Source of the DNA: CBDDIP01 sp965229005 | Lineage (GTDB): Bacteria; Actinomycetota; Acidimicrobiia; Acidimicrobiales; Ilumatobacteraceae | DNA length: 64,000 nt | Direction: 5' to 3' | NCBI GenBank assembly: GCA_965229005.1 | Contig: CBDDIP010000002.1 | Span: 806,001-870,000, forward strand | Part shown: positions 34,740 through 43,338 of the stretch, piece after piece | Position numbering within the stretch: the first letter of the stretch is position 1 | Layout of the letters: each line of letters starts with the position of its first letter | Notes under the pieces: model-generated | What the model was told of the DNA's origin: nothing | Database searches by the model: none | The model's input: the letters and a program-made list of their open reading frames with translations, nothing else | Program-made: the position numbers and the translations under genes

Positions 34740-35275
34740 TGCACCGAAGCGATCGGGTTCGTGCCGTCCCATGCCTGTGCTGCTTCGCGCACCTTCGCGT
34801 AGAAGGCCTTCGTCCCTGCCGCACCCGGATAGATCTCGATGTAGTGGCCGAGCTCGGCGCGGGCGTCGTGGAAGGCGAAACGCGTCCGGTTGTTGGCCCA
34901 GCCGATCTGCGCCTGGGGGAACCCGAACGCCTCCAGCTGAGCGGCCACCGCAGGCTGATCGTCGACGAAGTAGGCCAGGTGGTGCAGGCCCTCCTCGCCG
35001 GCGGCGAACATCTCGCGAACCGCCGATGGCTCGTCGTCGTGCTGCATGAAGAGCTCGACCATGATGTCGCCCCACTGTCCGTACGCGGCAGTGTGATCGA
35101 ACGACCCTGGCTGCCCGCGGTACAGGACCTCGGTGCACGGGATGTGCTCGAGGATGAAGAACGGACCGGCGCCGTACCTGGTGGCGAAGCGTTCGGCAGC
35201 TTCGAAGACGTCGCGCACCACGTAGCCGACTTGGACGGGGGCGGCCAGAGCGGGAGCCGAGGGGACCGGGATCAT
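34736..35275 (-). CDS. VOC (glyoxalase/dioxygenase superfamily) protein
   Basis: The 179-residue protein shows the VOC beta-alpha-beta-beta-beta repeat: VQVGYVVRDVFEAAERFATR at the start, LFMQHDDEPSAV, GLHHLAYFVDD with a candidate metal-ligand His, and HYIEIYPG near the end, where a second His and Glu complete the usual triad. The superfamily includes glyoxalases, epimerases and ring-cleaving dioxygenases. It is the first gene of a two-gene operon with the SnoaL-like protein and diverges from another NTF2-like gene after 75 bases. Confidence 0.85.
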   Translation of the reverse strand: MIPVPSAPALAAPVQVGYVVRDVFEAAERFATRYGAGPFFILEHIPCTEVLYRGQPGSFDHTAAYGQWGDIMVELFMQHDDEPSAVREMFAAGEEGLHHLAYFVDDQPAVAAQLEAFGFPQAQIGWANNRTRFAFHDARAELGHYIEIYPGAAGTKAFYAKVREAAQAWDGTNPIASVQ

Positions 35276-35350
35276 CCGCGCAGTGTGTTCGCGGCCGCGT
35301 TACTCCGGGTGTGACGGCGGGCGAATCGCCCGTGCCGCGACCCTGGTGCG

Positions 35351-35800
35351 ATGGCCGACCCCACGACGCTGCAACTCCTGCTCGACCGATGCGCGATCGA
35401 AGAGCTCAAGGCGCGCTACTGCCGCTGCATCGACTCGAAGCGCTGGGACGAGCTCCGCGCGGTCTTCACCGACGACCTCGTCATCGACGTCGGCACGCTG
35501 CGATCCGCCGGTGCCGACGAGTACGTCGCGATGGTGCGCGAGCGAACGCTGGGGGCGACCACCGTCCATCAGTGCATGATGCCCGAGCTCGACATCGGCA
35601 CCGACGCTGCCACCGGCATCTGGGCGATGACGGACGTCGTGCAGCGGGGGCCGGCCGCCGTCGCCGCGGACGGCATCGCCGAGTTCCACGGGTACGGGCA
35701 CTACCACGAGGAGTACCGCCGCACCGCGGACGGGTGGCGGATCGCGTCGGTCAGGGTGGAGCGGCTGCGCCTGGACGTCGTCCGCGCGCCGGACGCCTGA
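35351..35800 (+). CDS. SnoaL/NTF2-like protein
   Basis: This 149-residue protein has the same fold as the one at 34215-34739: IEELKARYCRCIDSKRWDEL is the opening helix, followed by VFTDDLVIDVG and a C-terminal strand pair (YHEEYRRTADGWRIASVRVE). The motif ARYCRCIDSKRWDEL is common in ring-hydroxylating-dioxygenase-associated and steroid-isomerase-like members. It may be a dehydratase or isomerase in the same pathway as its divergent neighbours. It ends 6 bases from the convergent oxidoreductase gene. Confidence 0.82.
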   Translation: MADPTTLQLLLDRCAIEELKARYCRCIDSKRWDELRAVFTDDLVIDVGTLRSAGADEYVAMVRERTLGATTVHQCMMPELDIGTDAATGIWAMTDVVQRGPAAVAADGIAEFHGYGHYHEEYRRTADGWRIASVRVERLRLDVVRAPDA

Positions 35801-35806
35801 GCCCGT

Positions 35807-37201
35807 TCAGGTGTGGCGTTCCACAGAGGCGGCGGCGTGCCAGCCGCACATGCCGTGCACACCGGGACCCGGCGCGGTGGATTGGGAACAGAGCCACACA
35901 CCGGGGACGCGCGTCCGGTACGGGTCGAGCGCAAGGCGAGGACGGGCCACCGTCTGCCATGGGGTGAGCGCGCCGCCGGCGATGTCGCCGCCGACGTAGC
36001 CGGCGTTGTACGACTCGTAGGCCGGCGCAGTGGTGACGTGGCGCTCGAGGACGAGATCGCGCCAGCCCGGCGCGAAGCGATCGAACTGCGCCTCGATCCC
36101 GGTCGTGGCCGACGGGTCGTTGCAACCGTTGGGGACGTGGCGATAGGCCCACACGACGTGCTGGCCGGCCGGAGCGCGAGACGGATCGATGACCGACGGC
36201 TGGGTGACGAGCACGTACGGATCGTCGGGCAGTTCGCCGCGCGCCGTTCGCCGCTCGGCATCGGCGATGCGCGGCAGCTCACCACCGAGGTGGACGGTGC
36301 CGGCGTCGCGGCACACGTCGGCGCGCCAGGGCATCGGCCCGCTGAGCACGATGTCGAGCTTCCATGCCGCGACGCCGTGCTTCCACCGCGGCGCATCGCG
36401 CCCGGCCATCCGAGCGAACTGGCTGGGCGTGACGTCGAGCATCGTCGCCGTCGCGCTGGGGAGATCGGTGAGACGGTCGACGCGGTGATCGCAGACGATC
36501 TCGCCGCCGGCCGCGCGGATCACGGAGGCGAGGGCGTCGACGATCGACTGGCTCCCGCCGGCGGCCACCGGCATGCCCGCCCCGTGTGCGGCCGCGGCCA
36601 TCGCCAGCCCGACGCCGGCGGTGGTCGGTGAGCTCAGCGATGTGCCGCTGTGCGCAGCCAGCCCGCCGAGCAACGCCCTCGCTTCACGAGTGCGGAACAG
36701 ACGCGTCGCAGCCATCGCCGGCAGCCCGGCCACCAGGCCGAAGCGGGTCATCCGCACCGGGTGGTGCACGAGTGCATCGAGCACCGGTCCCATCACGAGG
36801 TGGCGCAACCGATCCCAGTCCGCGCCGCGCCGACCGACGATTGCCCGCCATCGATCACTGTCAGTGCCGAGCCCGGCGACGGTGGCGTCGACGTCGCGGT
36901 GCAACGCCGCTGCCGACCCGTCGTCGAACGGGTGCGCGAGGGCAACGGGTGGGTGGAGCCACTGCAGGCCGTGCTCGTGCAGGTCGAGCGCTTCGAACGC
37001 CGGCGACGAGACGCCGAACGGATGGACGGCCGCGCAGATGTCGACGCGAGCGCCCTCGCCGAACGGCTTCGTTCGCGAGCCGCCGCCGATGGTGGGCGCG
37101 GCCTCGAAGACGATCACCCGCCGTCCAGCGCGCGCCAGGCGCGCCGCTGCGGTGAGGCCGTTCGGCCCAGCACCCACCACCACGGCGTCGTAGTCCGGCA
37201 T
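35807..37201 (-). CDS. FAD-dependent oxidoreductase, phytoene dehydrogenase-like
   Basis: The 464-residue protein begins with an FAD-binding Rossmann motif (DAVVVGAGPNGLTAAARLAR, then VIVFEAAPTIGGGSRT) and ends with the CrtI/COG1233 signature GVWLCSQSTAPGPGVHGMCG. The middle carries the GGSQSIVDALASVIRAAGGE segment of this group. It should oxidise or isomerise a lipophilic substrate; lack of other carotenoid genes argues against an actual phytoene desaturase. ATG 37201 (MPDYDAVVVG) is chosen over the longer frame to 37264 since the Rossmann motif should start within ten residues. Confidence 0.85.
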   Translation of the reverse strand: MPDYDAVVVGAGPNGLTAAARLARAGRRVIVFEAAPTIGGGSRTKPFGEGARVDICAAVHPFGVSSPAFEALDLHEHGLQWLHPPVALAHPFDDGSAAALHRDVDATVAGLGTDSDRWRAIVGRRGADWDRLRHLVMGPVLDALVHHPVRMTRFGLVAGLPAMAATRLFRTREARALLGGLAAHSGTSLSSPTTAGVGLAMAAAAHGAGMPVAAGGSQSIVDALASVIRAAGGEIVCDHRVDRLTDLPSATATMLDVTPSQFARMAGRDAPRWKHGVAAWKLDIVLSGPMPWRADVCRDAGTVHLGGELPRIADAERRTARGELPDDPYVLVTQPSVIDPSRAPAGQHVVWAYRHVPNGCNDPSATTGIEAQFDRFAPGWRDLVLERHVTTAPAYESYNAGYVGGDIAGGALTPWQTVARPRLALDPYRTRVPGVWLCSQSTAPGPGVHGMCGWHAAASVERHT

Positions 37202-37311
37202 CACCACCGACGGTACCGAACCGGCAACGGTTGCGTCGGTGGTGCCAGCTACACCGTGCGACACCCGTTCGCACCCTTCACGTGCGAGCCGCCGAGGTCC
37301 AGCATGGCGCG

Positions 37312-38340
37312 ATGCGCATCGAAGGCTCGATCACCGCCATGTCGTGGATCCCGTCCGAAGCGGTGGCCGGGCTGGCCAAGCTGCCGTTCGGCACCGGGCT
37401 GGCCCACTACGACGCACCGCCACCGGATGTGATCGGGCCGGACGTGCCCGGTTGCTCGCTGGAGGCGCTGCGCGACGCCGACCGGTTCCGGTTCGCCAAC
37501 CACCTCGCAGCGTGGGTCGAGGTGGACGACGCCGGCGCGATCACCGGCGCCGGGTACTCCGGTGGCGGGCTGCTCGGGGCAACGACCATCAACCTGGGCA
37601 AGGACTTGACGATCGCCGCGGTTGCGCTGCCCGACAAGCAGGCCGAGCCGCAGATCGGCGACGGCTGGGTGCGCTTCCTGCAGACCGCCGGCGGCCGGAC
37701 CGGGGTGCCGGCACCGCGCACCGTGCGTCGCCCGCCCTTCGTGCAGTACCACGCCCCGATCGCGTGGTCCACGCTCTCGCTGACGATCCACGTCGCCGGG
37801 CACGACGCCGGCCGTGTGGAGGGCGTGCTCGTCGGCGCCAGCCCGTTTCCTCGCCACTGGATCTACGGCAGCGACGGGCGGCTGGAGGCGAAGACCGGCC
37901 TGATCGACTTCAAGAGCTGGTACAAGGACGCGTTCGGCGATCACACGCCGTGGGGTGAGATGGACTCGCCGGCACTGGTCACCGAGGTGGAGACGGCGCT
38001 GGAGCGGCAGCTCGCGGCGGCGGTGATGCGCCGTGGCACGAAGCCGACGGTGCGCAAGCTCGGCGAGGGCTCCACCCTGGTGACCCAGGGCGACGTGGGC
38101 GACGAGATCTTCTTGCTGCTCGACGGCGTGCTCGCCGTGGACGTCGATGGCAGGGAGCTCGGTCAGCTCGGGCCCGGCGCGGTGCTGGGCGAGCGCAGCG
38201 CGCTGGAGGGCGGACTGCGGACCTCGACGTTGCGTGCGGTCACCGACTGCAAGGTGGCGATCGCTGCTGCGGCCGACATCGACCGTGATGCGCTGGTCGC
38301 GTTGTCCACCGGCCACCGCCGTGAAGAGCAGTCCGGCTGA
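37312..38340 (+). CDS. Protein with C-terminal cyclic-nucleotide-binding domain
   Basis: The last 90 of 342 residues form a cNMP-binding domain (VRKLGEGSTLVTQGDVGDEI, LLLDGVLAVDVDG, LGPGAVLGERSALEGGLRTS); the GERSALEG...R cassette that holds the phosphate and ribose is intact. The first 240 residues are a domain I do not recognise, with TIHVAGHDAG and ASPFPRHWIYGSDG. There is no membrane segment or helix-turn-helix, so it is not a CRP-type activator. It ends one base before the ATG of a receiver-cyclase fusion, so cyclic nucleotide made by that enzyme is its likely ligand. Confidence 0.8.
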   Translation: MRIEGSITAMSWIPSEAVAGLAKLPFGTGLAHYDAPPPDVIGPDVPGCSLEALRDADRFRFANHLAAWVEVDDAGAITGAGYSGGGLLGATTINLGKDLTIAAVALPDKQAEPQIGDGWVRFLQTAGGRTGVPAPRTVRRPPFVQYHAPIAWSTLSLTIHVAGHDAGRVEGVLVGASPFPRHWIYGSDGRLEAKTGLIDFKSWYKDAFGDHTPWGEMDSPALVTEVETALERQLAAAVMRRGTKPTVRKLGEGSTLVTQGDVGDEIFLLLDGVLAVDVDGRELGQLGPGAVLGERSALEGGLRTSTLRAVTDCKVAIAAAADIDRDALVALSTGHRREEQSG

Positions 38341-38341
38341 C

Positions 38342-39655
38342 ATGAACGCCGACGGGACGACGATCTCGATCTTCTTGGCCGACGACAACATCATCGTGCG
38401 CGAGGGAGTGCGGGCGATGCTGTCGCGTCACGCCGACATGACCATCGTCGGCGTCGCCGAGGACTACGACTCACTGGTCGCCGGCGCGGTCGCGGCGGAG
38501 CCGAACGTCGTCGTCAGCGACATCCGCATGCCACCGAACTTCCAGTCCGAGGGCATCGACGGGTGCAAGGAGATCCGCAAACGGCTGCCCGGCACGGGCG
38601 TCGTGATCCTCTCCCAGTTCGACGACCCGGACTATGCGATCGCGTTGCTGAGCGAGGGCGCGGCGGGGTACGCCTACCTGTTGAAGGACCGCATCGCCGA
38701 GGGTGATCAGCTGGCCGCAGCGATCCGCGCCGTGGCCACCGGTGGGTCCGTGCTCGATCCGTCGATCGTCGATGCGATGGTCCGTCCTGCGGTGCGCAAG
38801 GGCGGGCTCGACGCGGACGAGGAGGCACTGCTCGAATTGCTTGCCGCGGGCAAGCCGATCAAGGCCATCGCGGTGATCCGCAAGACCACCGCGGCCGCCG
38901 TGGCCGACGACGTCGATCGCCTCTTCTCGCGGTTGGCCGAGAGCGCGTCCGCGGGAGCGCAGGGCGCGTTGCGCCGACTGCGGATGCTGCACGAGGCAAT
39001 CGTCAGCCGTGAGGAGCAGGGCGAGTCGCTGAGCCGGCTGCTGCCCGGCGGCGTCGCCGAGAAGCTGCTTGCCTCGGGCCAGGTGCTCGGTGAGTCCGAG
39101 CGACTCGTCGTCACCGTCGTGATGAGCGACATCCGCGGCTACTCGACGATCTCCGAGCACACCGATCCGTCGGATCTGGCGCGGCAGCTGAACACGCATC
39201 GCGCCGAGATGAACCGGGCGATCATCGGCCACGGCGGCACGGTGATGCAGTACGTCGGCGACGCGGTGATGGCGGTGTTCGGCGCGCCGCAGCCGAGCGA
39301 GGACCACGCGCAGCGAGCGCTGGAGGCAGCGGTCGCGATGCATGCTGCGCAGCGCACGGTGAACGAAGGTTGGACGGTTGCTGGGCTGCCACCCTTCGAG
39401 CTCGGCATCGGCCTGTCGACCGGCATGGTGGCCGCCGCACTGCTCGGCAGCGAAGAGCGCGCCGAGTACACGGTGGTGGGTGATGCGGTGAACCTGTGCC
39501 AGCGCTTGCAGCAGTTCGCCGCCAACGGACAGATCGTGCTGAGCGAGCCGACGTGGGACGCGCTCGAGACCGTTCCGACGGACGCCGAGCGGCTGCCGGA
39601 AGCGACGGTGAAGGGGCGCGAGACGCCGGTGCGTCCGTACCGGATCGGACCGTGA
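38342..39655 (+). CDS. Response-regulator receiver fused to class III adenylate/guanylate cyclase
   Basis: Residues 8-130 of 437 are a receiver domain with phospho-acceptor Asp60 (VVVSDIRMPPN) and the conserved Lys in YLLKDRIAEG. Residues 155-205 look like a decayed LuxR helix-turn-helix (DEEALLELLAAGKPIKAIAV). Residues 250-435 are a class III cyclase: metal ligands Asp263 (MSDIRGYSTI) and Asp307 (YVGDAVMAVFG), and TVVGDAVNLCQRLQ with the transition-state Asn/Arg. Phosphorylation by a kinase such as the one at 40524 could switch cyclase activity. The cNMP-binding protein gene lies just upstream. ATP rather than GTP as substrate is likely but not proved. Confidence 0.88.
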   Translation: MNADGTTISIFLADDNIIVREGVRAMLSRHADMTIVGVAEDYDSLVAGAVAAEPNVVVSDIRMPPNFQSEGIDGCKEIRKRLPGTGVVILSQFDDPDYAIALLSEGAAGYAYLLKDRIAEGDQLAAAIRAVATGGSVLDPSIVDAMVRPAVRKGGLDADEEALLELLAAGKPIKAIAVIRKTTAAAVADDVDRLFSRLAESASAGAQGALRRLRMLHEAIVSREEQGESLSRLLPGGVAEKLLASGQVLGESERLVVTVVMSDIRGYSTISEHTDPSDLARQLNTHRAEMNRAIIGHGGTVMQYVGDAVMAVFGAPQPSEDHAQRALEAAVAMHAAQRTVNEGWTVAGLPPFELGIGLSTGMVAAALLGSEERAEYTVVGDAVNLCQRLQQFAANGQIVLSEPTWDALETVPTDAERLPEATVKGRETPVRPYRIGP

Positions 39656-39734
39656 CGCCGTGGGTGCAAGCATGAGCAACGTCGGTGATGCCAGCACCCT
39701 GGCCGTACGCCGAGCGATGACGGAGGATGGGGAC

Positions 39735-40511
39735 ATGACCGACGGGGAAGCAACGAACGCGATCGATCGGGCGTCGAGCGATCAGGACAACGAGCCGGCG
39801 AGTGCGGCTGTCGACGTGCGGTCGGTGTACCGCACGTTCGAGGCGGAGACCGCGCCGGTGCGCGCACTGCGCGGCGCCGATCTGCGCGTCGAGCACGGCG
39901 AGTTCGTCGCGGTGATGGGCCCCTCCGGTTGCGGCAAGTCGACGATGCTCAACATCATCGCCGGGCTCGACGTGCCCGACGAGGGCGACGTCTGGGTGGC
40001 CGGCTCGTCGCTGCGCGGCAAGACCGCCAACGACCTCGCCCGCATGCGCCGCCAGCACGTCGGCATCGTCTTCCAGTTCTTCAACCTCCTCGAAGGGATG
40101 ACGGTCCTCGAGAACGTCGTCATGCCCGCGCTGATCGCCGGCAGCAAGCGCAAGCCCGCCGAGTCGCGCGCTCGGGATCTGCTGGACCTCCTCGGCCTGC
40201 CGGACAAGGCCAAGGCCGCGCCGGCCACGCTGTCGGGTGGACAGCGCCAGCGGTTGGCGATCGCCCGGGCGCTCGCCAACAAGCCGACCGTGCTCCTGGC
40301 CGACGAGCCGACCGGCGCATTGGACTCTGCCGGCGGTGAAGAGATCCTCGAACTGTTCGGCCGCCTTCATCGCGACAGTGGCCAGACGATCCTGTTGATC
40401 ACTCACGATCAGCCGGTGGCCGACGCCGCGTCGCGGCTGGTGCGCATGCGTGACGGGCGAGTCGTCGACCAGGGTGCAGGCGAGCCGGTGGCCGCCATGT
40501 CCTCGAGCTGA
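39735..40511 (+). CDS. ABC transporter ATP-binding protein, MacB/LolD type, without adjacent permease
   Basis: The 258-residue protein has Walker A GPSGCGKST, the MacB-group FQFFNLLEGMTVLENV, signature LSGGQRQRLAIARALAN, Walker B VLLADEPTGALD and the H-loop LLITHDQPVA. ATG 39735 follows GGAGG by eight bases; ATGs at 39672 and 39717 and GTG 39660 are longer alternatives. MacB-type ATPases normally sit next to a FtsX/MacB permease that moves substrates out of the membrane. None is present here; the next gene, 12 bases on, is a histidine kinase. It may serve a permease elsewhere, or pair with the kinase in sensing. Confidence 0.85.
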   Translation: MTDGEATNAIDRASSDQDNEPASAAVDVRSVYRTFEAETAPVRALRGADLRVEHGEFVAVMGPSGCGKSTMLNIIAGLDVPDEGDVWVAGSSLRGKTANDLARMRRQHVGIVFQFFNLLEGMTVLENVVMPALIAGSKRKPAESRARDLLDLLGLPDKAKAAPATLSGGQRQRLAIARALANKPTVLLADEPTGALDSAGGEEILELFGRLHRDSGQTILLITHDQPVADAASRLVRMRDGRVVDQGAGEPVAAMSSS

Positions 40512-40523
40512 GCCGCGGCGACC

Positions 40524-42626
40524 TTGGAACGGACGCTCACCGGTCACGTGGTGACGGCTCCGCTCGCCGAGCCAGATGACGAGCTGCGCGAGCTGCGGCC
40601 CGCCTTCTGCCTGCTCATCGCGCCGGGTGCTGTCGGCGTTGCCGCACTCGGCATGGCCATGCTCGATCGTCGGGTCGCAGTGGACTGGGTTCGCGCCGGG
40701 TTGGTCCTTGCCTGGGCAATTGCCGGCGTGCTCGTCGGCATCCGCCGCCGCAACGATCGCCAGGGCCCGATCGCGCTGGCCGGTGCCGGCCTCGGCGCGC
40801 TCGGCTTGCTGGCGGACGCATCGGATCACGCGTTGCTGGCGCGCGTCGCGCTGGGGCTGCTGCCCGCGGTCGGCTTCCATTTGCTGGCATCGCTGCCGGT
40901 CGGTCGGTTGCCGCAGCGCGCCCAACGCGTGCTGGTGATCATCGGGTACGCGCTCGGGGCGCTGATCGGCGCGCTGGCCCCGCACGATGGAAGCGGCCCG
41001 GAGCTCTGGCCGACGTGGATGCTGTGGATCGTCGCAGCCGTCGCCGGCCTGCGGATGAGCCACGTGCGCTACGCCACCGGCACGGTCACCGATCGGCGGC
41101 GGATGCAGTGGGTTGGTTGGTCGCTGGCCGTGGTCGCAGAACTGGTGCTGGTGCTGGTCGCCCTTCGATTGATGGCCGATTGGCCGGCGCACGCCGCGGT
41201 GGTCGCCTTGGCGCTGACGGCGCTGGTACCCGCCTCACTGGTTGCTGCGACGCACGTGCGGATGATCGCTCGCGTCGATCGATTGCTGACCCACACGGTG
41301 GCGGCCGCCGGGCTCACGGCGCTCGTGATCGTGGTCTACGTCGCGGTCGTCGTGGCCCTCGGACGATCGATGCGCGACGGCGAGCGCTCGTTGCTGCTGC
41401 TGTCGATGATGGCCGCCGTGCTCGCGGCCGCGGTGTACCTGCCGATGCGAACACGGCTGTCGGACATGGCCAACCAGCTCGTCTACGGCGAGCGGGTAGC
41501 GCCCGATGAGGCGCTGCGAACCTGGGGCACACGGCTCACCCGAGCGATCCCGCTCGACGAGCTGCTGCTGCAGCTCGTCGAGTCGCTGCGCAAGTCGATG
41601 GCGCTGTCCGCCGCCGAGATCTTCACCGGCACCGATGGGCGCTACGAGCTGGCGGCCGGTGTGCCGCACCGCGACGCGCCGCTGCTGACCGTCGGCGACA
41701 AGGAGCGCGCGGTCGTGGCTCGCGCCGGGGTTTCCGGTGGGACGTGGATCGAGGTGTGGCTGCCGCGCCTCGCGGCGGACGGAGCGAGCGGACGCACCCG
41801 CGTCGCGCCGATCGCCCACGGTGGGGAGCTGCTCGGGCTGATCGTGCTGACCCGCCGCGACGACGGCAGCTCGTTCAGCGAGGAGGACGACCGCGTCGTC
41901 ACCGAGCTCGCCCGCCAGGTCGGCTTGGCGCTGCACAACGTGCAGCTCGACTCGGCGCTGCAGGCGTCGCTCGACGAGCTGCAACGAACGAACATCGAGC
42001 TCGAGGAGTCGCGTCGGCGCATCGTCTCCGCCGGTGACGCCGAGCGGCGCAAGCTCGAGCGCAACCTCCACGACGGCGCGCAGCAGCACCTCGTGGCGAT
42101 GGCCGTGCGGCTGCGGATGGCCGAGGAGCTCGTCGAGGACGATCCGCCGGAAGCGGTGCGCGCCATCGAAGCACTGCGCGAGACGTTGAAGGACGCGATC
42201 GCCGAGCTGCGCGCGTTGGCGCACGGGATCTTCCCGCCACTGCTCTCGTCGGGCGGACTGACCGAGGCGCTGCCGTCGGCGGCGACTCGCGCCGCGCTCC
42301 AGACGACGGTGGAGACGAACGGGATCGGGCGCTACAGCCAGGAGATCGAGTCGACCGTCTACTTCTGCTGCCTCGAGGCGATGCAGAACGCCGGCAAGCA
42401 CGCCGGCGAGGAGGCCGAGGTCGAGGTGACGGTGGTCGAGCGCGATGGCACCCTGACCTTCACCGTGCACGACGACGGCGCGGGATTCACACCCGGCCCG
42501 ACCGGCGCCACGGGCCACGGGTTCGTCAACATGGCCGACCGCCTCGGCACCGTGCGCGGCAAGCTCCACGTGACCTCCGCCCCCGGCCAGGGCACCACCA
42601 TCCGCGGCACCATCCCCCTCGGCTGA
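40524..42626 (+). CDS. Membrane sensor histidine kinase, NarL-partner (HisKA_3) type
   Basis: The 700-residue protein has about eight hydrophobic helices in its first 310 residues, a GAF-like domain (about 330-465), a coiled-coil linker, a HisKA_3 dimerisation domain with phosphorylated His516 (RRKLERNLHDGAQQHL) and a HATPase domain with N box CLEAMQNAGKHA and G box VHDDGAGF. Kinases of this type phosphorylate LuxR/NarL response regulators, such as the one at 43335-44012. The start is TTG 40524; GTG 40548 is an alternative. It is convergent with the two regulators across the repeat element at 42640-42921. Confidence 0.88.
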   Translation: MERTLTGHVVTAPLAEPDDELRELRPAFCLLIAPGAVGVAALGMAMLDRRVAVDWVRAGLVLAWAIAGVLVGIRRRNDRQGPIALAGAGLGALGLLADASDHALLARVALGLLPAVGFHLLASLPVGRLPQRAQRVLVIIGYALGALIGALAPHDGSGPELWPTWMLWIVAAVAGLRMSHVRYATGTVTDRRRMQWVGWSLAVVAELVLVLVALRLMADWPAHAAVVALALTALVPASLVAATHVRMIARVDRLLTHTVAAAGLTALVIVVYVAVVVALGRSMRDGERSLLLLSMMAAVLAAAVYLPMRTRLSDMANQLVYGERVAPDEALRTWGTRLTRAIPLDELLLQLVESLRKSMALSAAEIFTGTDGRYELAAGVPHRDAPLLTVGDKERAVVARAGVSGGTWIEVWLPRLAADGASGRTRVAPIAHGGELLGLIVLTRRDDGSSFSEEDDRVVTELARQVGLALHNVQLDSALQASLDELQRTNIELEESRRRIVSAGDAERRKLERNLHDGAQQHLVAMAVRLRMAEELVEDDPPEAVRAIEALRETLKDAIAELRALAHGIFPPLLSSGGLTEALPSAATRAALQTTVETNGIGRYSQEIESTVYFCCLEAMQNAGKHAGEEAEVEVTVVERDGTLTFTVHDDGAGFTPGPTGATGHGFVNMADRLGTVRGKLHVTSAPGQGTTIRGTIPLG

Positions 42627-42639
42627 GCCCGGCACCCAA

Positions 42640-42921
42640 CTGCAACCCATGCTCTGGAGGGAACGCAGCGGGCACTCGACCAGGCCTCGACCTTGCGCGA
42701 TGAGAAGTTGGCGGCGTATGGCCGCTCATCGCTCATCGGGTTCCGGTAGGCCCGAAGCGCGATGAGAAGTTGGCGGCGTATGACCGCTCATCTCTCATCG
42801 GGTCTGGGTGGCGAGGTGGCGCGATGAGAAACAGGCGGCGCATGGCCGCTCATCGCTCACCTCGCCGGGGGCGAGACGTGGTCGAGTGCTCGCTGCGTTC
42901 CCTCGAGAGCATGGGTTGCAG
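42640..42921. mobile_element. 282-bp intergenic element with 43-bp terminal inverted repeats and three 62-bp palindromic units
   Basis: The ends 42640-42682 and 42879-42921 are inverted copies matching at 41 of 43 positions and contain the same CATGCTCT-GAGGG...CGCAGCG module found three times at 11971-12131. Between them, 62-bp units start at 42697, 42759 and 42821, each with GGCGGCGTATGACCGCTCAT or a one- to two-base variant, forming hairpins. No protein is encoded, so it resembles a non-autonomous element or a composite REP structure. It lies between convergent genes, where it may also stop transcription. Confidence 0.7.
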
Positions 42922-42945
42922 TGAACCCGGGGCGGAACTGACTGG

Positions 42946-43338
42946 TCAGCGGGGGAAGTCGGGGTCGCCGCCGGACTCCCACAGGCGGCGCAGGATGCGG
43001 CCGCCGAAGTCGTCCTTGTTGACGTAGGCCGCGGCACCGGAGGTGCGTGCCCTCGGCGGGAGGTCGGCCAGCTCGTAGGTCGACAGCAGGACGACCATCG
43101 TCTCCGGGTTGGCGGCGGTGATGCGCGAGGTGGCCTCGATGCCGTCGATGCCACCCATGTTGATGTCCATCAGGACGAGCTGAGGATGGATCGCGTCGAC
43201 GACGTCGACCGCCTCCTCGCCGGACTCGGCTTCGGCGACGACGTCGAAACCGCTGAGCCGGGCGACCACCGCACGAGCCGCTTCGCGAAACGGCAGCTGG
43301 TCGTCGACGACGAGCACGCGAACGGGCTCGTCGCTCAC
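42946..43338 (-). CDS. Single-domain response regulator
   Basis: The 130-residue protein is a bare receiver: acidic pocket VVDDQ (Asp12, Asp13), phospho-acceptor Asp58 (LVLMDINMGG), Thr/Ser switch LLSTYE and Lys108 (AYVNKDD). There is no output domain, so it signals by protein contact or acts as a phosphate sink. GTG 43338 overlaps the stop of the NarL-type regulator (GTGA). Kinase and regulators converge, and both regulators may be substrates of the kinase at 40524. Confidence 0.88.
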   Translation of the reverse strand: MSDEPVRVLVVDDQLPFREAARAVVARLSGFDVVAEAESGEEAVDVVDAIHPQLVLMDINMGGIDGIEATSRITAANPETMVVLLSTYELADLPPRARTSGAAAYVNKDDFGGRILRRLWESGGDPDFPR

